Part shown: in pieces, positions 1-8,147 of the stretch
Position numbering within the stretch: the first letter of the stretch is position 1
Layout of the letters: the number at the start of each line of letters is the position of its first letter
DNA from: JAVBMJ01 sp031551275
GTDB taxonomy: Bacteria > Bacteroidota > Bacteroidia > Bacteroidales > Rikenellaceae
Assembly (NCBI GenBank): GCA_031551275.1
Contig: JAVBNX010000006.1
Span: 124,001 to 188,000 of the forward strand
Direction of reading: 5' to 3'
Length of the DNA stretch: 64,000 bases
Made by a program: the position numbers and the translations under genes
The notes under the pieces: model-generated
Databases searched by the model: none
Told to the model about the DNA's origin: nothing
The model's input: only the letters and a program-made list of their open reading frames with translations

Positions 1-525
1 CTGCATGGGGTTGAGGGCCACTTCGGGGTCGGTTATGATGGGCAGCGGACCGAACAAATCGTAGAGGTCGTAGGCCCACATGGCGCGCAGGGTCCTGATC
101 TGGGCGTTGCAGCTTCTTTTGACGGGCGCGGAGACCGCCACGGGCTTCATGCGCTCCAGAAGGGCGGTCGCACGGGTAATGGCCGGCGTAAAGTAGTTGT
201 AGAAGGTGTACATCTCGCCCATCGAGGTGGAGGGATCCCACTGGAAGTCCGTCTGGTCTTCCCACAGGAAGTTGCAGTCGGCCTCGTCGGTGCAGCCCAC
301 CTGCATGGTCATCAAAGAGCCCCAACCGCAGTTGTAGGCGGCCCAGCCGCCACTCCGGAATTCGTAGTAGAGGCCCGTAACGGCGGCTTTCAAATCGCTC
401 TCGGTGTTCAGGGCGTTGTCGGGACCGAGTTGGCTGTAATTCTCGATCTCCAGGTCGCAGCTCACGGCCGTCAATGCACAAAGGATCAGGACTGCGCCGG
501 TAATTTTATGGAATGTGTTTTTCAT
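1..525 (-). CDS. SusD/RagB-family outer membrane lipoprotein, N-terminal part (gene runs off the window)
   Basis: Only the first 175 codons are inside the window; the 3' end lies beyond base 1. The ATG at 525 opens a signal peptide ending in a lipobox-like AVSC (Cys about residue 23), as in surface lipoproteins. The rest reads like the TPR-rich start of SusD proteins (ITRATALLERM, IRTLRAMWAYDLYDLFGPLP). SusD proteins bind a glycan at the cell surface and act as the lid of the SusC transporter. The gene starts 21 nt after the susC stop, so it is almost surely co-transcribed with it. The substrate cannot be told from this fragment. Confidence 0.9.
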   Translation of the reverse strand, partial: MKNTFHKITGAVLILCALTAVSCDLEIENYSQLGPDNALNTESDLKAAVTGLYYEFRSGGWAAYNCGWGSLMTMQVGCTDEADCNFLWEDQTDFQWDPSTSMGEMYTFYNYFTPAITRATALLERMKPVAVSAPVKRSCNAQIRTLRAMWAYDLYDLFGPLPIITDPEVALNPMQ

Positions 526-546
526 GGTTCTTAGTCTTTTCCGGTT

Positions 547-3500
547 TTAGAATACCAGGTTTATACCCATCATAAAGGTCCTTTGGTTGGGGTAGCCCGC
601 TTTAAAATCGGTCTCGGGGTCGTTGCCGGTGTAGGGGGTAATCACGAACGGATTGCCCACCTCGGCGTAGATCCTCGCTTTGGAGAGGTACTTGCCCACC
701 CATTTGTGGGGGACGGTGTAGCCCAGGGTAATGTTCCGGCAGCGGATGAACCACCCCTTTTCCCAAAGGAAGGTGCCCGGCTGGGGATAGGAGGTAACAA
801 AGCCCGAGGGGAGGTCCGAGTCGGTGTTCTTGCTCGACCAACTGTCCAACACCTCGTGGATGAAGTTCTTGCCCTGGAGCACGCGGCGCAGTTCGTAGAC
901 CGAATAGGCGTCGCGGGTGGCGTTGTAGACCAAACGGTCGAACATTCCGTAGAAGAAGATGTTCAGATCGAAGCCCTTGTACTGGAAGGAGTTGCCAAAG
1001 CCCAGGGAGAAGCCCGGATCGGTGGTCCCGATCATCACGATATCGGCCTGGTCGAGCGTGCCGTCGGGTGCACCGGTGTATTGGTATTTGCCGTTGGCGT
1101 CAACGATCGGATTGCCGAAATCGTCCCTCAAGTAGCCGTTCACGTCCTTGACCTTGAACTGGCCGGGGAGCAAATCGGGCATATAGGAGGGAGCCTCTTC
1201 CCCTACCCTGAGGATGCCGTCGGCCACGTAGCCATAATAGGCGTTGATCGGGTCGTCGTTCTTTTGCCAGGGCGAGAGGAAGGATTGCGGGTCGCGCTCT
1301 TTCCAGCGGTCGACGTAGCGGGTGTAGTTGAAGTCGGTGGTCCAGCGGAATTTACCCTGGAAGTTGACGCTGTGCAGGCTCAACTCAGTACCCCGGCTCT
1401 TTCGTTTGCCCACGTTGGCCTGTACGCCCGTTACCTCCATAAAGGACTGGAGGTTGCGCCATCCGAGAAGGTCCTTGATCTCCTTGTCGAAGTAGTCGAA
1501 GCTACCCGTGATCCGGTGGTTCAAAAAGCCGAAATCGAGGCCGATGTTGTACTCGGTGGTGGTCTCCCATTTCAGGTCGGGGTTGCCGAGTTGGGATTTG
1601 TAGGTCCCGGTGGACATGTTCTTGCCGAACACATACTGCCGCCAGTCGGCCGAATAGTACTCGTACGCGCTCAGGCCGATCATCGCGTTACCGGTCTGGC
1701 CGCCCCCTACCCGGAGTTTAAGGTCGGAGAGCCAGTTGACGTCCTTGAGGAAATCCTCCTGCTTGATACGCCAGGCCAGCGCCGCCGAGGGGAAGTAGCC
1801 GTAACGGTTGTTCTCCCCGAAACGGTCTGAACCGTCAGCGCGGAAGTTGACCGTGAGCAGGTATTTCTCCTTGAGGTTGTAGTTGATCCGCCCGAAGAAG
1901 GATTGGTATTTGGTTACCGTTTTGCCCGACGATACGGTGGGGCGGTCCACCGCTCCGGCACCGAGGTTGTTGTAGAGGAAGGCGTCGGTAAAGAACTGCG
2001 AGCTGGTGGCGGCGAGGTTCTCGTAGGTAAGGTCCTCGGCCGACCAACCGGCCAGCACGGAGAACTTGTGGTGCTCGCCCACCTTGAAGTTGTAGGTAAG
2101 CGTCCCCTCGATCATGCGCGAGAGGGCCTGGGCGTTGGAGCGGTCGGCGCTTCCTCCCGCCTGCTTACCGTACATGGTGGTCTTGGGCAGGTAGGAGTAG
2201 CGGTTGCCGGTGTTGTCGTCGATCCCTAAGTTGACCTTGGCGATCAGGCCCGGAATGATCTCGGCCTGCGCGAAGGCATTGACCAAAAAGCGCCTCGTCT
2301 TGGTGTAGTCGGTAATCTCGAGCATCGAGACGGGGTTGGGTACCATCGCCATAAGCGGGCTGATCTCGTACTCGCCCTTGCTGTTGTAGACTGGGATGGA
2401 GGGGTCGTAGGTCAACGCGGAGTTGATCAGGCCCGAGTTCTCGAAATCCTCCGTTCCCAGGGGGATGTTGGTGTTTTTGATGTAGCTCATGGTCGAGTTC
2501 ATCCCGAAAGTGAAGATCTTGCCGATCTTCTGCTCGACGTTGAAACGGCCCGTGATGCGTTCGAAGTCGGAATTCCGGACCACACCCTCCTGGTCGTAGT
2601 AGTTGAAAGAGGTCATGTAGGTCAGCCCGTCCTTGCCGCCGGTCAGCGACACGTTGTGCTGCTGTACCGAGCCGCCCCGGGTAATCAAATCGTACCAGTC
2701 TGTCCCTTTGCCGGCGTTGGCGATCTGCGCTTCGGAGTAGATGGTCGTCGTGGAGGGAGGCGTTCCCGGCTGGGTGGCCCCGTAGGGGTAGTAACGGTTG
2801 TCGAACAGCCACTTCTCGTAGGAGAAATCGTTGGCCTTGTTCATGAATTCGGTGGCAGAGAGCACCTCGATGCGGTTGGCGATGCTCTGCACGCCGTAGC
2901 TTCCGTCGTAGGAGACCACCGCGCGGCCCTCCCTACCCTTCTTGGTAGTGATCAGCACCACACCGTTGGCCGCACGCGCACCGTAGATGGCCGACGAGGA
3001 GGCGTCCTTGAGGACCTCGATCGACTCGATGTCGTTCGGGTTGATCGAGTTCAGGGCGTTGTGGCTGCCGAAGTTGGAGTAGCGGTTGTTGCTGCCCGGC
3101 TCCACCGAGGTGGAGTTGACCGGGAATCCGTCGATCACGTACAACGGGTCGTGGGTCGTACCGGCCGCGCCGCGGACCATGATCTCGACCCCGCCGCCCG
3201 GCTGGGCGCTAGTCTGCTGGACGGTCACACCGGCGGCCATACCCGAAAGCATGGTGGCGATCGAGGCGTTCGAGCCGGTGGGCAGGTCATCGGTATTGAT
3301 CGAACTGACCGCACCGGTCAGATCGCTCTTCTTGGAAGTGCCGTAACCGACCACGACCACCCGGTCGAGTTGGTTGAGCTTCTCGGTTAGAATGACCTCC
3401 ACGTTGCGCCCGGAGGCTTTGACCTGCTGGTTCTCCATACCCAGGTAGTAGAAATCGAGCGGGGTACCCTGGGGGGCTTCGATCCGGAATTTCCCGTCGC

Positions 3501-3945
3501 GGTCCGTGGTAGTTCCTTTCTGGGTACCGCTCACCACGACCGAAACGCCGGTCAACGGGTTACCAGCCTCGTTCTTGACGATACCTGTAATAAAATCTTT
3601 GCTGGCCTCCGTGCCGTTTTGTTGCTCCTGGGCCTTGGACGAGAGCACGATGATCTTATCCCCGGTAATCCGGTAAGTGATCTGCGTACCCTCCAGAAGG
3701 GTCTTCATGGCAGTCTCGATGCTTACGTCGACCACCGAGATGGAGACCTTGCGGTCGAGGTCCTTGAGTCCCTCGCTGTAAAAGAATCGGTAACCGCTGG
3801 CCTGCTCGATCGACTTGAGGGCCTCTTTGACGGTTTTGTTCTGTTCGATCACGGTTACCTGGCCGTAAGCGGGCAGCGCGAACAACACGCAAACCGCAAA
3901 CAGCACTCCAACCAACGAACGTCCGGGGTTAAAAGTTTTCTCCAT
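547..3945 (-). CDS. SusC/RagA-family TonB-dependent transporter with N-terminal STN signalling domain
   Basis: This 1132-residue outer membrane importer has domains in the usual order. These are a signal peptide (1-28), an STN (secretin/TonB N-terminal) domain (about 35-100), a carboxypeptidase-regulatory-like beta-sandwich (about 118-195, ITGIVKNEAGNPLTGVSV), a plug (about 205-335, with VLKDASSSAIYGARAANGV) and a 22-strand-type barrel ending in Phe (MGINLVF). In this family the STN domain contacts a FecR-type anti-sigma factor in the periplasm and reports ligand uptake. The fecR and ECF sigma genes lie directly upstream, so the importer probably induces its own expression. A 16-nt box 41 nt before the start codon is shared with fecR. 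The substrate is unknown; an oligosaccharide is the likely class. Confidence 0.95.
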   Translation of the reverse strand: MEKTFNPGRSLVGVLFAVCVLFALPAYGQVTVIEQNKTVKEALKSIEQASGYRFFYSEGLKDLDRKVSISVVDVSIETAMKTLLEGTQITYRITGDKIIVLSSKAQEQQNGTEASKDFITGIVKNEAGNPLTGVSVVVSGTQKGTTTDRDGKFRIEAPQGTPLDFYYLGMENQQVKASGRNVEVILTEKLNQLDRVVVVGYGTSKKSDLTGAVSSINTDDLPTGSNASIATMLSGMAAGVTVQQTSAQPGGGVEIMVRGAAGTTHDPLYVIDGFPVNSTSVEPGSNNRYSNFGSHNALNSINPNDIESIEVLKDASSSAIYGARAANGVVLITTKKGREGRAVVSYDGSYGVQSIANRIEVLSATEFMNKANDFSYEKWLFDNRYYPYGATQPGTPPSTTTIYSEAQIANAGKGTDWYDLITRGGSVQQHNVSLTGGKDGLTYMTSFNYYDQEGVVRNSDFERITGRFNVEQKIGKIFTFGMNSTMSYIKNTNIPLGTEDFENSGLINSALTYDPSIPVYNSKGEYEISPLMAMVPNPVSMLEITDYTKTRRFLVNAFAQAEIIPGLIAKVNLGIDDNTGNRYSYLPKTTMYGKQAGGSADRSNAQALSRMIEGTLTYNFKVGEHHKFSVLAGWSAEDLTYENLAATSSQFFTDAFLYNNLGAGAVDRPTVSSGKTVTKYQSFFGRINYNLKEKYLLTVNFRADGSDRFGENNRYGYFPSAALAWRIKQEDFLKDVNWLSDLKLRVGGGQTGNAMIGLSAYEYYSADWRQYVFGKNMSTGTYKSQLGNPDLKWETTTEYNIGLDFGFLNHRITGSFDYFDKEIKDLLGWRNLQSFMEVTGVQANVGKRKSRGTELSLHSVNFQGKFRWTTDFNYTRYVDRWKERDPQSFLSPWQKNDDPINAYYGYVADGILRVGEEAPSYMPDLLPGQFKVKDVNGYLRDDFGNPIVDANGKYQYTGAPDGTLDQADIVMIGTTDPGFSLGFGNSFQYKGFDLNIFFYGMFDRLVYNATRDAYSVYELRRVLQGKNFIHEVLDSWSSKNTDSDLPSGFVTSYPQPGTFLWEKGWFIRCRNITLGYTVPHKWVGKYLSKARIYAEVGNPFVITPYTGNDPETDFKAGYPNQRTFMMGINLVF

Positions 3946-3986
3946 ATTGAGTAATTAAGGTTTAGTAGAACGGTCCTTCATATTGG

Positions 3987-4002
3987 TTATACAGTTCACA
4001 AA
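3987..4002 (-). promoter_or_regulatory. Candidate ECF sigma promoter box upstream of susC
   Basis: On the minus strand this reads TTTGTGAACTGTATAA, identical over 16 nt to the box at 5160-5175 upstream of fecR. It contains the GAAC core typical of ECF -35 elements and lies 41 nt before the susC ATG. A CTACCCG heptamer (4013-4019) also recurs at the same 10-nt spacing. No TAnnTTTG element is evident here. The role is inferred from the duplication and position. Confidence 0.55.
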
Positions 4003-4055
4003 CAAAAATCCACTACCCGGAATGAAAAAAATATTCCGGTTGCATGGAAAACGGA

Positions 4056-4080
4056 AACGGGCACTGGTAAAGTGCCCGTT
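4056..4080 (-). terminator. Hairpin between fecR and susC
   Basis: A perfect 10-bp stem (AACGGGCACT with AGTGCCCGTT) and a 5-nt loop lie 22 nt after the fecR stop. On the minus strand the stem is followed by a weak T/C-rich stretch rather than a full T-run. It could be a partial terminator that separates fecR from susC transcription. Confidence 0.5.
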
Positions 4081-4102
4081 ACGTCAGATTATGTTATTTG
4101 GA

Positions 4103-5113
4103 TTACTGGTAGAACTGCCTGCGGCGGGTGTCCTCGGAGAGGTAGATCGTGCTGTCGGTGACCGTGTAGACGATGGGTGACGAGATGGAGATCACCTCCA
4201 GGATCGACTCCAGGCTCGTGTTGGGCAACGTTCCGGAGAAGCGCCGCGACTTGATTCCCTCGGTGGCGAATTCGACATCCACGTTGTACATCCGCTCGAC
4301 CGTGAGAACGATCTGCTCCAGGGGCTGGTCCACAAAGCGCAGCGTGTTGTTGATCCACCCGGTAAAGTCGGTGGCCTCAACGCTGCGGGGCAGCAAGGTT
4401 TTGCCGCCGGCCACGTCGTAATCGATTTGCTGGTTGGGCGAAAGGGTGTAGTGCCCGTCGGGGGTGGAGACCTCCACGCGGCCGTCGACAAGGGTCGAGG
4501 TCAGCATCCCGTCCTCGGGGTAGGCCCTGACGTTAAAGCTCGTACCCAGCACCTTGACCTCCATGGCCCCCGCGCCGACCGTAAAGGGACGGGACTTGTC
4601 GGGCCGCACTTCGAAATAGGCCTCGCCGGTCAATGAGACGTTGCGTTCGCGGCCCCTGAAATCGGGGGTGTAGGTCAGCACCGACTGGGAGTTGAGCCAG
4701 ACCTTCGATCCGTCGGGCAGAACGACGGAGGCCTTTTGGCCGCGCTCCACGCTGACCGTCACAGGCTCCTGCACCTCGTCGACGCGCATAATCCGCCACG
4801 TGGCCAACACGGCCACGACGGGCAGCAGGATAACGGCGGCCACGCGCGAGGCTTTCAGCAACAAACTGCGGCGGCGCAAAGCCCCGAGCTGCCTCTTTTC
4901 AAGGTCGATCGCCTTGTGGATCTCGGCCAGCATACGGCGGCTGGCCTCGGGGTCTATCGTCTCCTGCTCTTTTTCGATCTGTGTTTCAAACCAGACGTTC
5001 AGGCCCGGGTCGTGCCGGATGAAATCCAGCAGCAATTTGCGGTCCCCTTCGCAGATGGTGCCGTCGAGGTAGGCCTGGAACAGGGACTCCAATTTATGTC
5101 GTTCTATTTTCAT
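4103..5113 (-). CDS. FecR-family anti-sigma factor (FecR domain plus DUF4974)
   Basis: The 336-residue protein has an N-terminal cytosolic part (1-83) that would hold the sigma factor. One membrane segment follows (about 84-107, RVAAVILLPVVAVLATW), then a periplasmic FecR domain (about 115-215, with LPDGSKVWLNSQSVLTYTP and VLGTSFNVRAYPEDG) and a C-terminal DUF4974 domain (about 250-325) related to STN folds. This is the standard Bacteroidetes architecture for relaying a signal from the STN domain of SusC to an ECF sigma factor. It sits between the sigma gene and susC, all on one strand. Its own upstream box (5160-5175) suggests the sigma factor drives it. Confidence 0.93.
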   Translation of the reverse strand: MKIERHKLESLFQAYLDGTICEGDRKLLLDFIRHDPGLNVWFETQIEKEQETIDPEASRRMLAEIHKAIDLEKRQLGALRRRSLLLKASRVAAVILLPVVAVLATWRIMRVDEVQEPVTVSVERGQKASVVLPDGSKVWLNSQSVLTYTPDFRGRERNVSLTGEAYFEVRPDKSRPFTVGAGAMEVKVLGTSFNVRAYPEDGMLTSTLVDGRVEVSTPDGHYTLSPNQQIDYDVAGGKTLLPRSVEATDFTGWINNTLRFVDQPLEQIVLTVERMYNVDVEFATEGIKSRRFSGTLPNTSLESILEVISISSPIVYTVTDSTIYLSEDTRRRQFYQ

Positions 5114-5159
5114 CGTTCAATACAGGGGTGTATCCAAAAAAACACAACTTACTCCACCT

Positions 5160-5175
5160 TTATACAGTTCACAAA
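5160..5175 (-). promoter_or_regulatory. Candidate ECF sigma promoter box upstream of fecR
   Basis: This is an exact 16-nt copy of the box upstream of susC (minus strand TTTGTGAACTGTATAA), 46 nt before the fecR ATG and just past the sigma gene stop codon. The flanking CTACCCG heptamer is at the same 10-nt distance, though here it overlaps the sigma stop codon and may be coincidental. Confidence 0.55.
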
Positions 5176-5185
5176 GGCGTTTCCC

Positions 5186-5785
5186 CTACCCGCGACGGAA
5201 AATTAATTCCGAAACAGCCGCACACAACGCCACAATGAAGGTGTAATGTTTGGCCAACTCCATCCGTATATATTTGACCGCTTTACCCAGTTGGGTCTCG
5301 ATCGTGCTCTCGGTGATATTGAGGATCCGGGAGATCTCTTTGTTGCTCTTCCCCTCCCGGCGGCTCATGATAAAGATCTTCTTGCGCCCCACGGGCAGCT
5401 TCTCGGTCAGCTCGTCGATCAACTGGTCCAAAAGGCTGCGGTCGACCTCCATCTCGGTCGAGAAATCGGTGATCTCGGAGCTTTTGAGCACATACTCCTG
5501 GTGGACGTATCGGACCAAACGGTGGGAACAGTCGTTCAAAAACCGGTTCTTGGCGATGGTGCACAGGAAGGTCATCAGGTTCTTCTCCTCGTCGACGCTC
5601 TCCCGCACCTCCCAAAGGCGGATAAAAACGCCCTGGGTAAGCTCCTCGGCCTGGTGGCGGTCGCCCCCGGAGATCTTCAGCGCGAAGTTGTACAACCGGG
5701 GATGATAGCGGCGGTAGAGGTCGTCGAAGGCCTCTACCGACCCCGCTTTGAGGTCGCTGATCGTATTTTGCTCGTTGCGGATCAT
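5186..5785 (-). CDS. ECF-type RNA polymerase sigma factor
   Basis: This is a 199-residue sigma-70 family factor of the ECF group. Region 2 spans about residues 15-90 (LYRRYHPRLYNFALKI, AEELTQGVFIRLWE). Region 4 has a helix-turn-helix near the C-terminus (REGKSNKEISRILNITEST). It is paired with the FecR anti-sigma and SusC downstream and should direct their transcription when released. I start it at the ATG at 5785. A TTG six codons upstream lies inside the -7 promoter element (5801-5808) and cannot be the start of a transcript made from that promoter. The C-terminal tail is slightly hydrophobic. Confidence 0.93.
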   Translation of the reverse strand: MIRNEQNTISDLKAGSVEAFDDLYRRYHPRLYNFALKISGGDRHQAEELTQGVFIRLWEVRESVDEEKNLMTFLCTIAKNRFLNDCSHRLVRYVHQEYVLKSSEITDFSTEMEVDRSLLDQLIDELTEKLPVGRKKIFIMSRREGKSNKEISRILNITESTIETQLGKAVKYIRMELAKHYTFIVALCAAVSELIFRRG

Positions 5786-5800
5786 ATCACGCTGTAAAAG

Positions 5801-5808
5801 CAAATGTA
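5801..5808 (-). promoter_or_regulatory. -7 promoter element of the ECF sigma gene (TACATTTG)
   Basis: Matches the Bacteroidetes housekeeping consensus TAnnTTTG on the minus strand, with 15 nt to the ATG at 5785. It begins 8 nt after the selD stop codon. It implies the sigma gene is made constitutively while fecR and susCD are not. Confidence 0.7.
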
Positions 5809-5816
5809 TGTATTTT

Positions 5817-6866
5817 TCAGATAACTTCGAAAAATTTATCGCTTCGGGGCTTTACCCTACCGATTACCGCGCTGCAGGGGTAGGCCTCCCGCAGGTCGGC
5901 GAGCATGGCCTGGGCCCCGGCTTCGGGGACGCAGATCAGAAGGCCGCCCGAGGTCTGGGGGTCGCACAGGGCCATTTTCCGGACCAGGGGGAGCGAGGGG
6001 GAGAAAAAGGTGTCCGGGGAGATGAAATCCAAATTGCGCAGGGCGGCGCCGGGGATGCAGCCCTCGTCGATCAACTCCTCCACGCCGGGCAGCAAAGGGA
6101 CGCTCGCGGCATCCAGCTCGATGGCCACGCCGCTCCCCTGGGCCATTTTCAGCAGGTGTCCGCCCAAACCGAATCCGGTAATGTCGGTGGCGGCCTTCAC
6201 GCCGTATTTCTGCATCACTTCCGCACCCCGTGCGTTGAGTTGCTTCATCCCGCCGATCGCGGCGGCGTAGCCCTCGGGGGTGTCCATACCCAGCCTGTGG
6301 GCGGCGATGGTCACGCCCGTGCCGATGGCTTTGGTTAGGATCAGCACATCGCCTTCCTTTGCGGCGGAGTTGGTAATAACCTTATCGGGATGGACCAACC
6401 CCACCACGGCCAGGCCGTACTTGGGCGGGGTATCCTCGATGGTGTGGCCCCCGACGGTCAGCGCGCCCGCCTCGTCGATCTTTTGCTGCCCCCCCGCCAG
6501 GATATCGCGCAGGACCTCCAAAGGGATCGACTTGGAGGGGAACATACTTAAATTCAAGACCATCAACGGCTTGCCGCCCATAGCGTAGACGTCGCTCAGC
6601 GAGTTGGCGGCGGCGATCATGCCGAAATCCGCCGGATCGGAGCAGACGGGCGGAAAAAAGTCGGTGGTAAAGATCAGGGCCGTATCCTCATTGATCTTGT
6701 ACACCCCCGCGTCGTCATGGGTGTCGGTCCCGACCAGCAAATTGGGGTCGACCTTCATGGGAATCGAAGCCAGCAGGCGCGACAGCTCCCCGGCGGGGAT
6801 CTTGGCCGAGCAGCCGCCCTGCTCTACGGTGGTCAACAGATCGTAACTACCGGATGGTTTTGACAT
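5817..6866 (-). CDS. selD: Selenide, water dikinase (selenophosphate synthetase)
   Basis: This 349-residue enzyme makes selenophosphate, the selenium donor, from selenide and ATP. The PurM-like fold is recognisable from GTDTHDDAGVYKI and MIAAANSLSDVYAMGG. The N-terminal catalytic motif is GGCSAK (Cys19, Lys22), matching Cys17 and Lys20 of the E. coli enzyme. The second cysteine of the usual GCGCK is Ala here. The active Cys is encoded by TGC, not by a selenocysteine TGA. It overlaps the DUF3343 gene by 20 nt as the last gene of the selenium operon. With mnmH upstream, its product is likely used for 2-selenouridine in tRNA. No selA or selB is in the window. Confidence 0.96.
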   Translation of the reverse strand: MSKPSGSYDLLTTVEQGGCSAKIPAGELSRLLASIPMKVDPNLLVGTDTHDDAGVYKINEDTALIFTTDFFPPVCSDPADFGMIAAANSLSDVYAMGGKPLMVLNLSMFPSKSIPLEVLRDILAGGQQKIDEAGALTVGGHTIEDTPPKYGLAVVGLVHPDKVITNSAAKEGDVLILTKAIGTGVTIAAHRLGMDTPEGYAAAIGGMKQLNARGAEVMQKYGVKAATDITGFGLGGHLLKMAQGSGVAIELDAASVPLLPGVEELIDEGCIPGAALRNLDFISPDTFFSPSLPLVRKMALCDPQTSGGLLICVPEAGAQAMLADLREAYPCSAVIGRVKPRSDKFFEVI

Positions 6867-7044
6867 GGATCGAGTTTTTTTGCATCAATTCGGTAAAGGC
6901 GGCCTCATCTTCCACCCGCAGGGCCATGCCGCACTCGGCGGAGTACTCCCGCGGGACGGGCACGACGGCCACCCCGATCCCCGCCTCCCGGCAGAGCTTC
7001 TCGGCGCGGACGGCCGACCTCGCGTTTTCAAACATCGCCGTCAT
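6847..7044 (-). CDS. DUF3343 small protein, putative Se/S carrier
   Basis: This 65-residue protein starts at the ATG at 7044, which overlaps the stop of the desulfurase-like gene by 4 nt (ATGA). The larger open frame upstream of this ATG runs antisense to nothing and out of frame through that gene, so it is excluded. The visible motif is PREYSAECG with Cys38, typical of DUF3343 proteins, which are annotated as putative Se/S carriers and found with selD and yedF. It is sandwiched between two selenium genes with overlaps on both sides. Carrying a persulfide or perselenide on Cys38 is a guess from context. A second ATG three codons in (7035) is possible. Confidence 0.85.
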   Translation of the reverse strand: MTAMFENARSAVRAEKLCREAGIGVAVVPVPREYSAECGMALRVEDEAAFTELMQKNSIHVKTIR

Positions 7045-8147
7045 AGGGTTTCGATCGCCGAGGCCAAAAGGTCGAGGTCTTGGGGGGTATGGTAATCCGA
7101 AAGGGCGATCCTGACCGTCCCTTCCGGGAACGTGCCGAGGGTCCTGTGGGCCAACGGTGCGCAATGGAGGCCCGGCCGGGTCTGGATGCCGTATCCGGCA
7201 AAGAGTTTTTCGGAGAGTTCCGACGGCGAGAATCGGCTGTGCGTAATGGAGAGGGTCTCGCCCTGCTCCCCGGAATCGATGGCGCAATGGATCGTGATCC
7301 CTGCGATTGCCTTCAACCGACCGAGCAAATCCAGAAAATCCGCACGCGTATGCTGCGGCGCCGGGGCATGGCACAATGCAGCCAGAAGGCCCGCGATCCC
7401 CGCCAGGTTGTGCGTTCCCGCCTCAAAGCGGTCGGGACAGGAGGCAGGCATCTGAAAACTGTCGGAATTGCTGCCCGTGCCGCCATGGATCAAAGGGGCG
7501 ACCAGCTCGGGGCGGGCAATATAGGCTCCCCCGGTACCCGTGGGGCCATAAAGCCCCTTGTGCCCTGTGAAAGCGATAAAGTCGGGGCGTTTGTCGCCCG
7601 ATGCGAAGCCCGGCAAACCCGCGGGCGAGAGCGACTGGGCTGCGTCGACCATCACAGGGACATCGCCCGCCCACTCCATGATCTGTTTCAGGGGTTGGAC
7701 CACCCCGTTCACATTGCTCTGGTGGTTGACCACGACCAAAGCCGCGTCGCCGGGGGAGAACTCCCCTACCCGGCCGTCCGCCCCGCAGGGCAGGATTTCG
7801 ACGAGGGTCCCCTGGGAGGCCTGTAAATACTCCAAAGCCCGCATTACCGCGTTGTGCTCCATACCGGAGACCAGGACGCGGCGGTTTTTCAGGGGCAGGC
7901 CCTTGAGTATTAAATTGATCGCCGTGGTGGCGTTCGGGGCGAAGACCACCTTGCCCGGATCGACGCCCAGCAACGCACCCAACGCGTCGCGGCACTCCTC
8001 GACCATCGCGGTAGCCTCCACGGCGCGGGGATAGAAACCCCGTCCGTAGCCGCCTCCGCACTCGTCGAGGTAGCGCGCCATGGCAAGGCCCACCTCTTTG
8101 GGCTTGGGGAAGGCGGTGGTCGCGTTATCGAAGTAGAGGTTCGGCAT
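7041..8147 (-). CDS. Class V aminotransferase / cysteine desulfurase-like protein (selenium-linked EGC-5 type)
   Basis: The 368-residue PLP enzyme resembles the cysteine desulfurase family that co-occurs with selenium genes. The PLP lysine is in TGHKGLYGPTGTGG (Lys about 196). A C-terminal cysteine in RPGLHCAPLAHRTLGT (about 329) sits where NifS/SufS proteins bear the persulfide. It is distinct from SufS at 46709-47929. Here it would release selenium or sulfur from (seleno)cysteine for SelD, perhaps via YedF or DUF3343. Its start overlaps the yedF stop (TGATG) and its stop overlaps the next ATG. The reaction is inferred from family and neighbours. Confidence 0.9.
   Translation of the reverse strand: MPNLYFDNATTAFPKPKEVGLAMARYLDECGGGYGRGFYPRAVEATAMVEECRDALGALLGVDPGKVVFAPNATTAINLILKGLPLKNRRVLVSGMEHNAVMRALEYLQASQGTLVEILPCGADGRVGEFSPGDAALVVVNHQSNVNGVVQPLKQIMEWAGDVPVMVDAAQSLSPAGLPGFASGDKRPDFIAFTGHKGLYGPTGTGGAYIARPELVAPLIHGGTGSNSDSFQMPASCPDRFEAGTHNLAGIAGLLAALCHAPAPQHTRADFLDLLGRLKAIAGITIHCAIDSGEQGETLSITHSRFSPSELSEKLFAGYGIQTRPGLHCAPLAHRTLGTFPEGTVRIALSDYHTPQDLDLLASAIETL

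Noticed and set aside
5786..5803. TTG start for the sigma gene
   Set aside because: It lies inside the -7 promoter motif; the ATG at 5785 is used instead. The same reasoning was applied at 27012, 32758 and 32822.
6795..6813. Selenocysteine in SelD
   Set aside because: The active-site codon is TGC, and no SECIS-like hairpin with TGA is seen.
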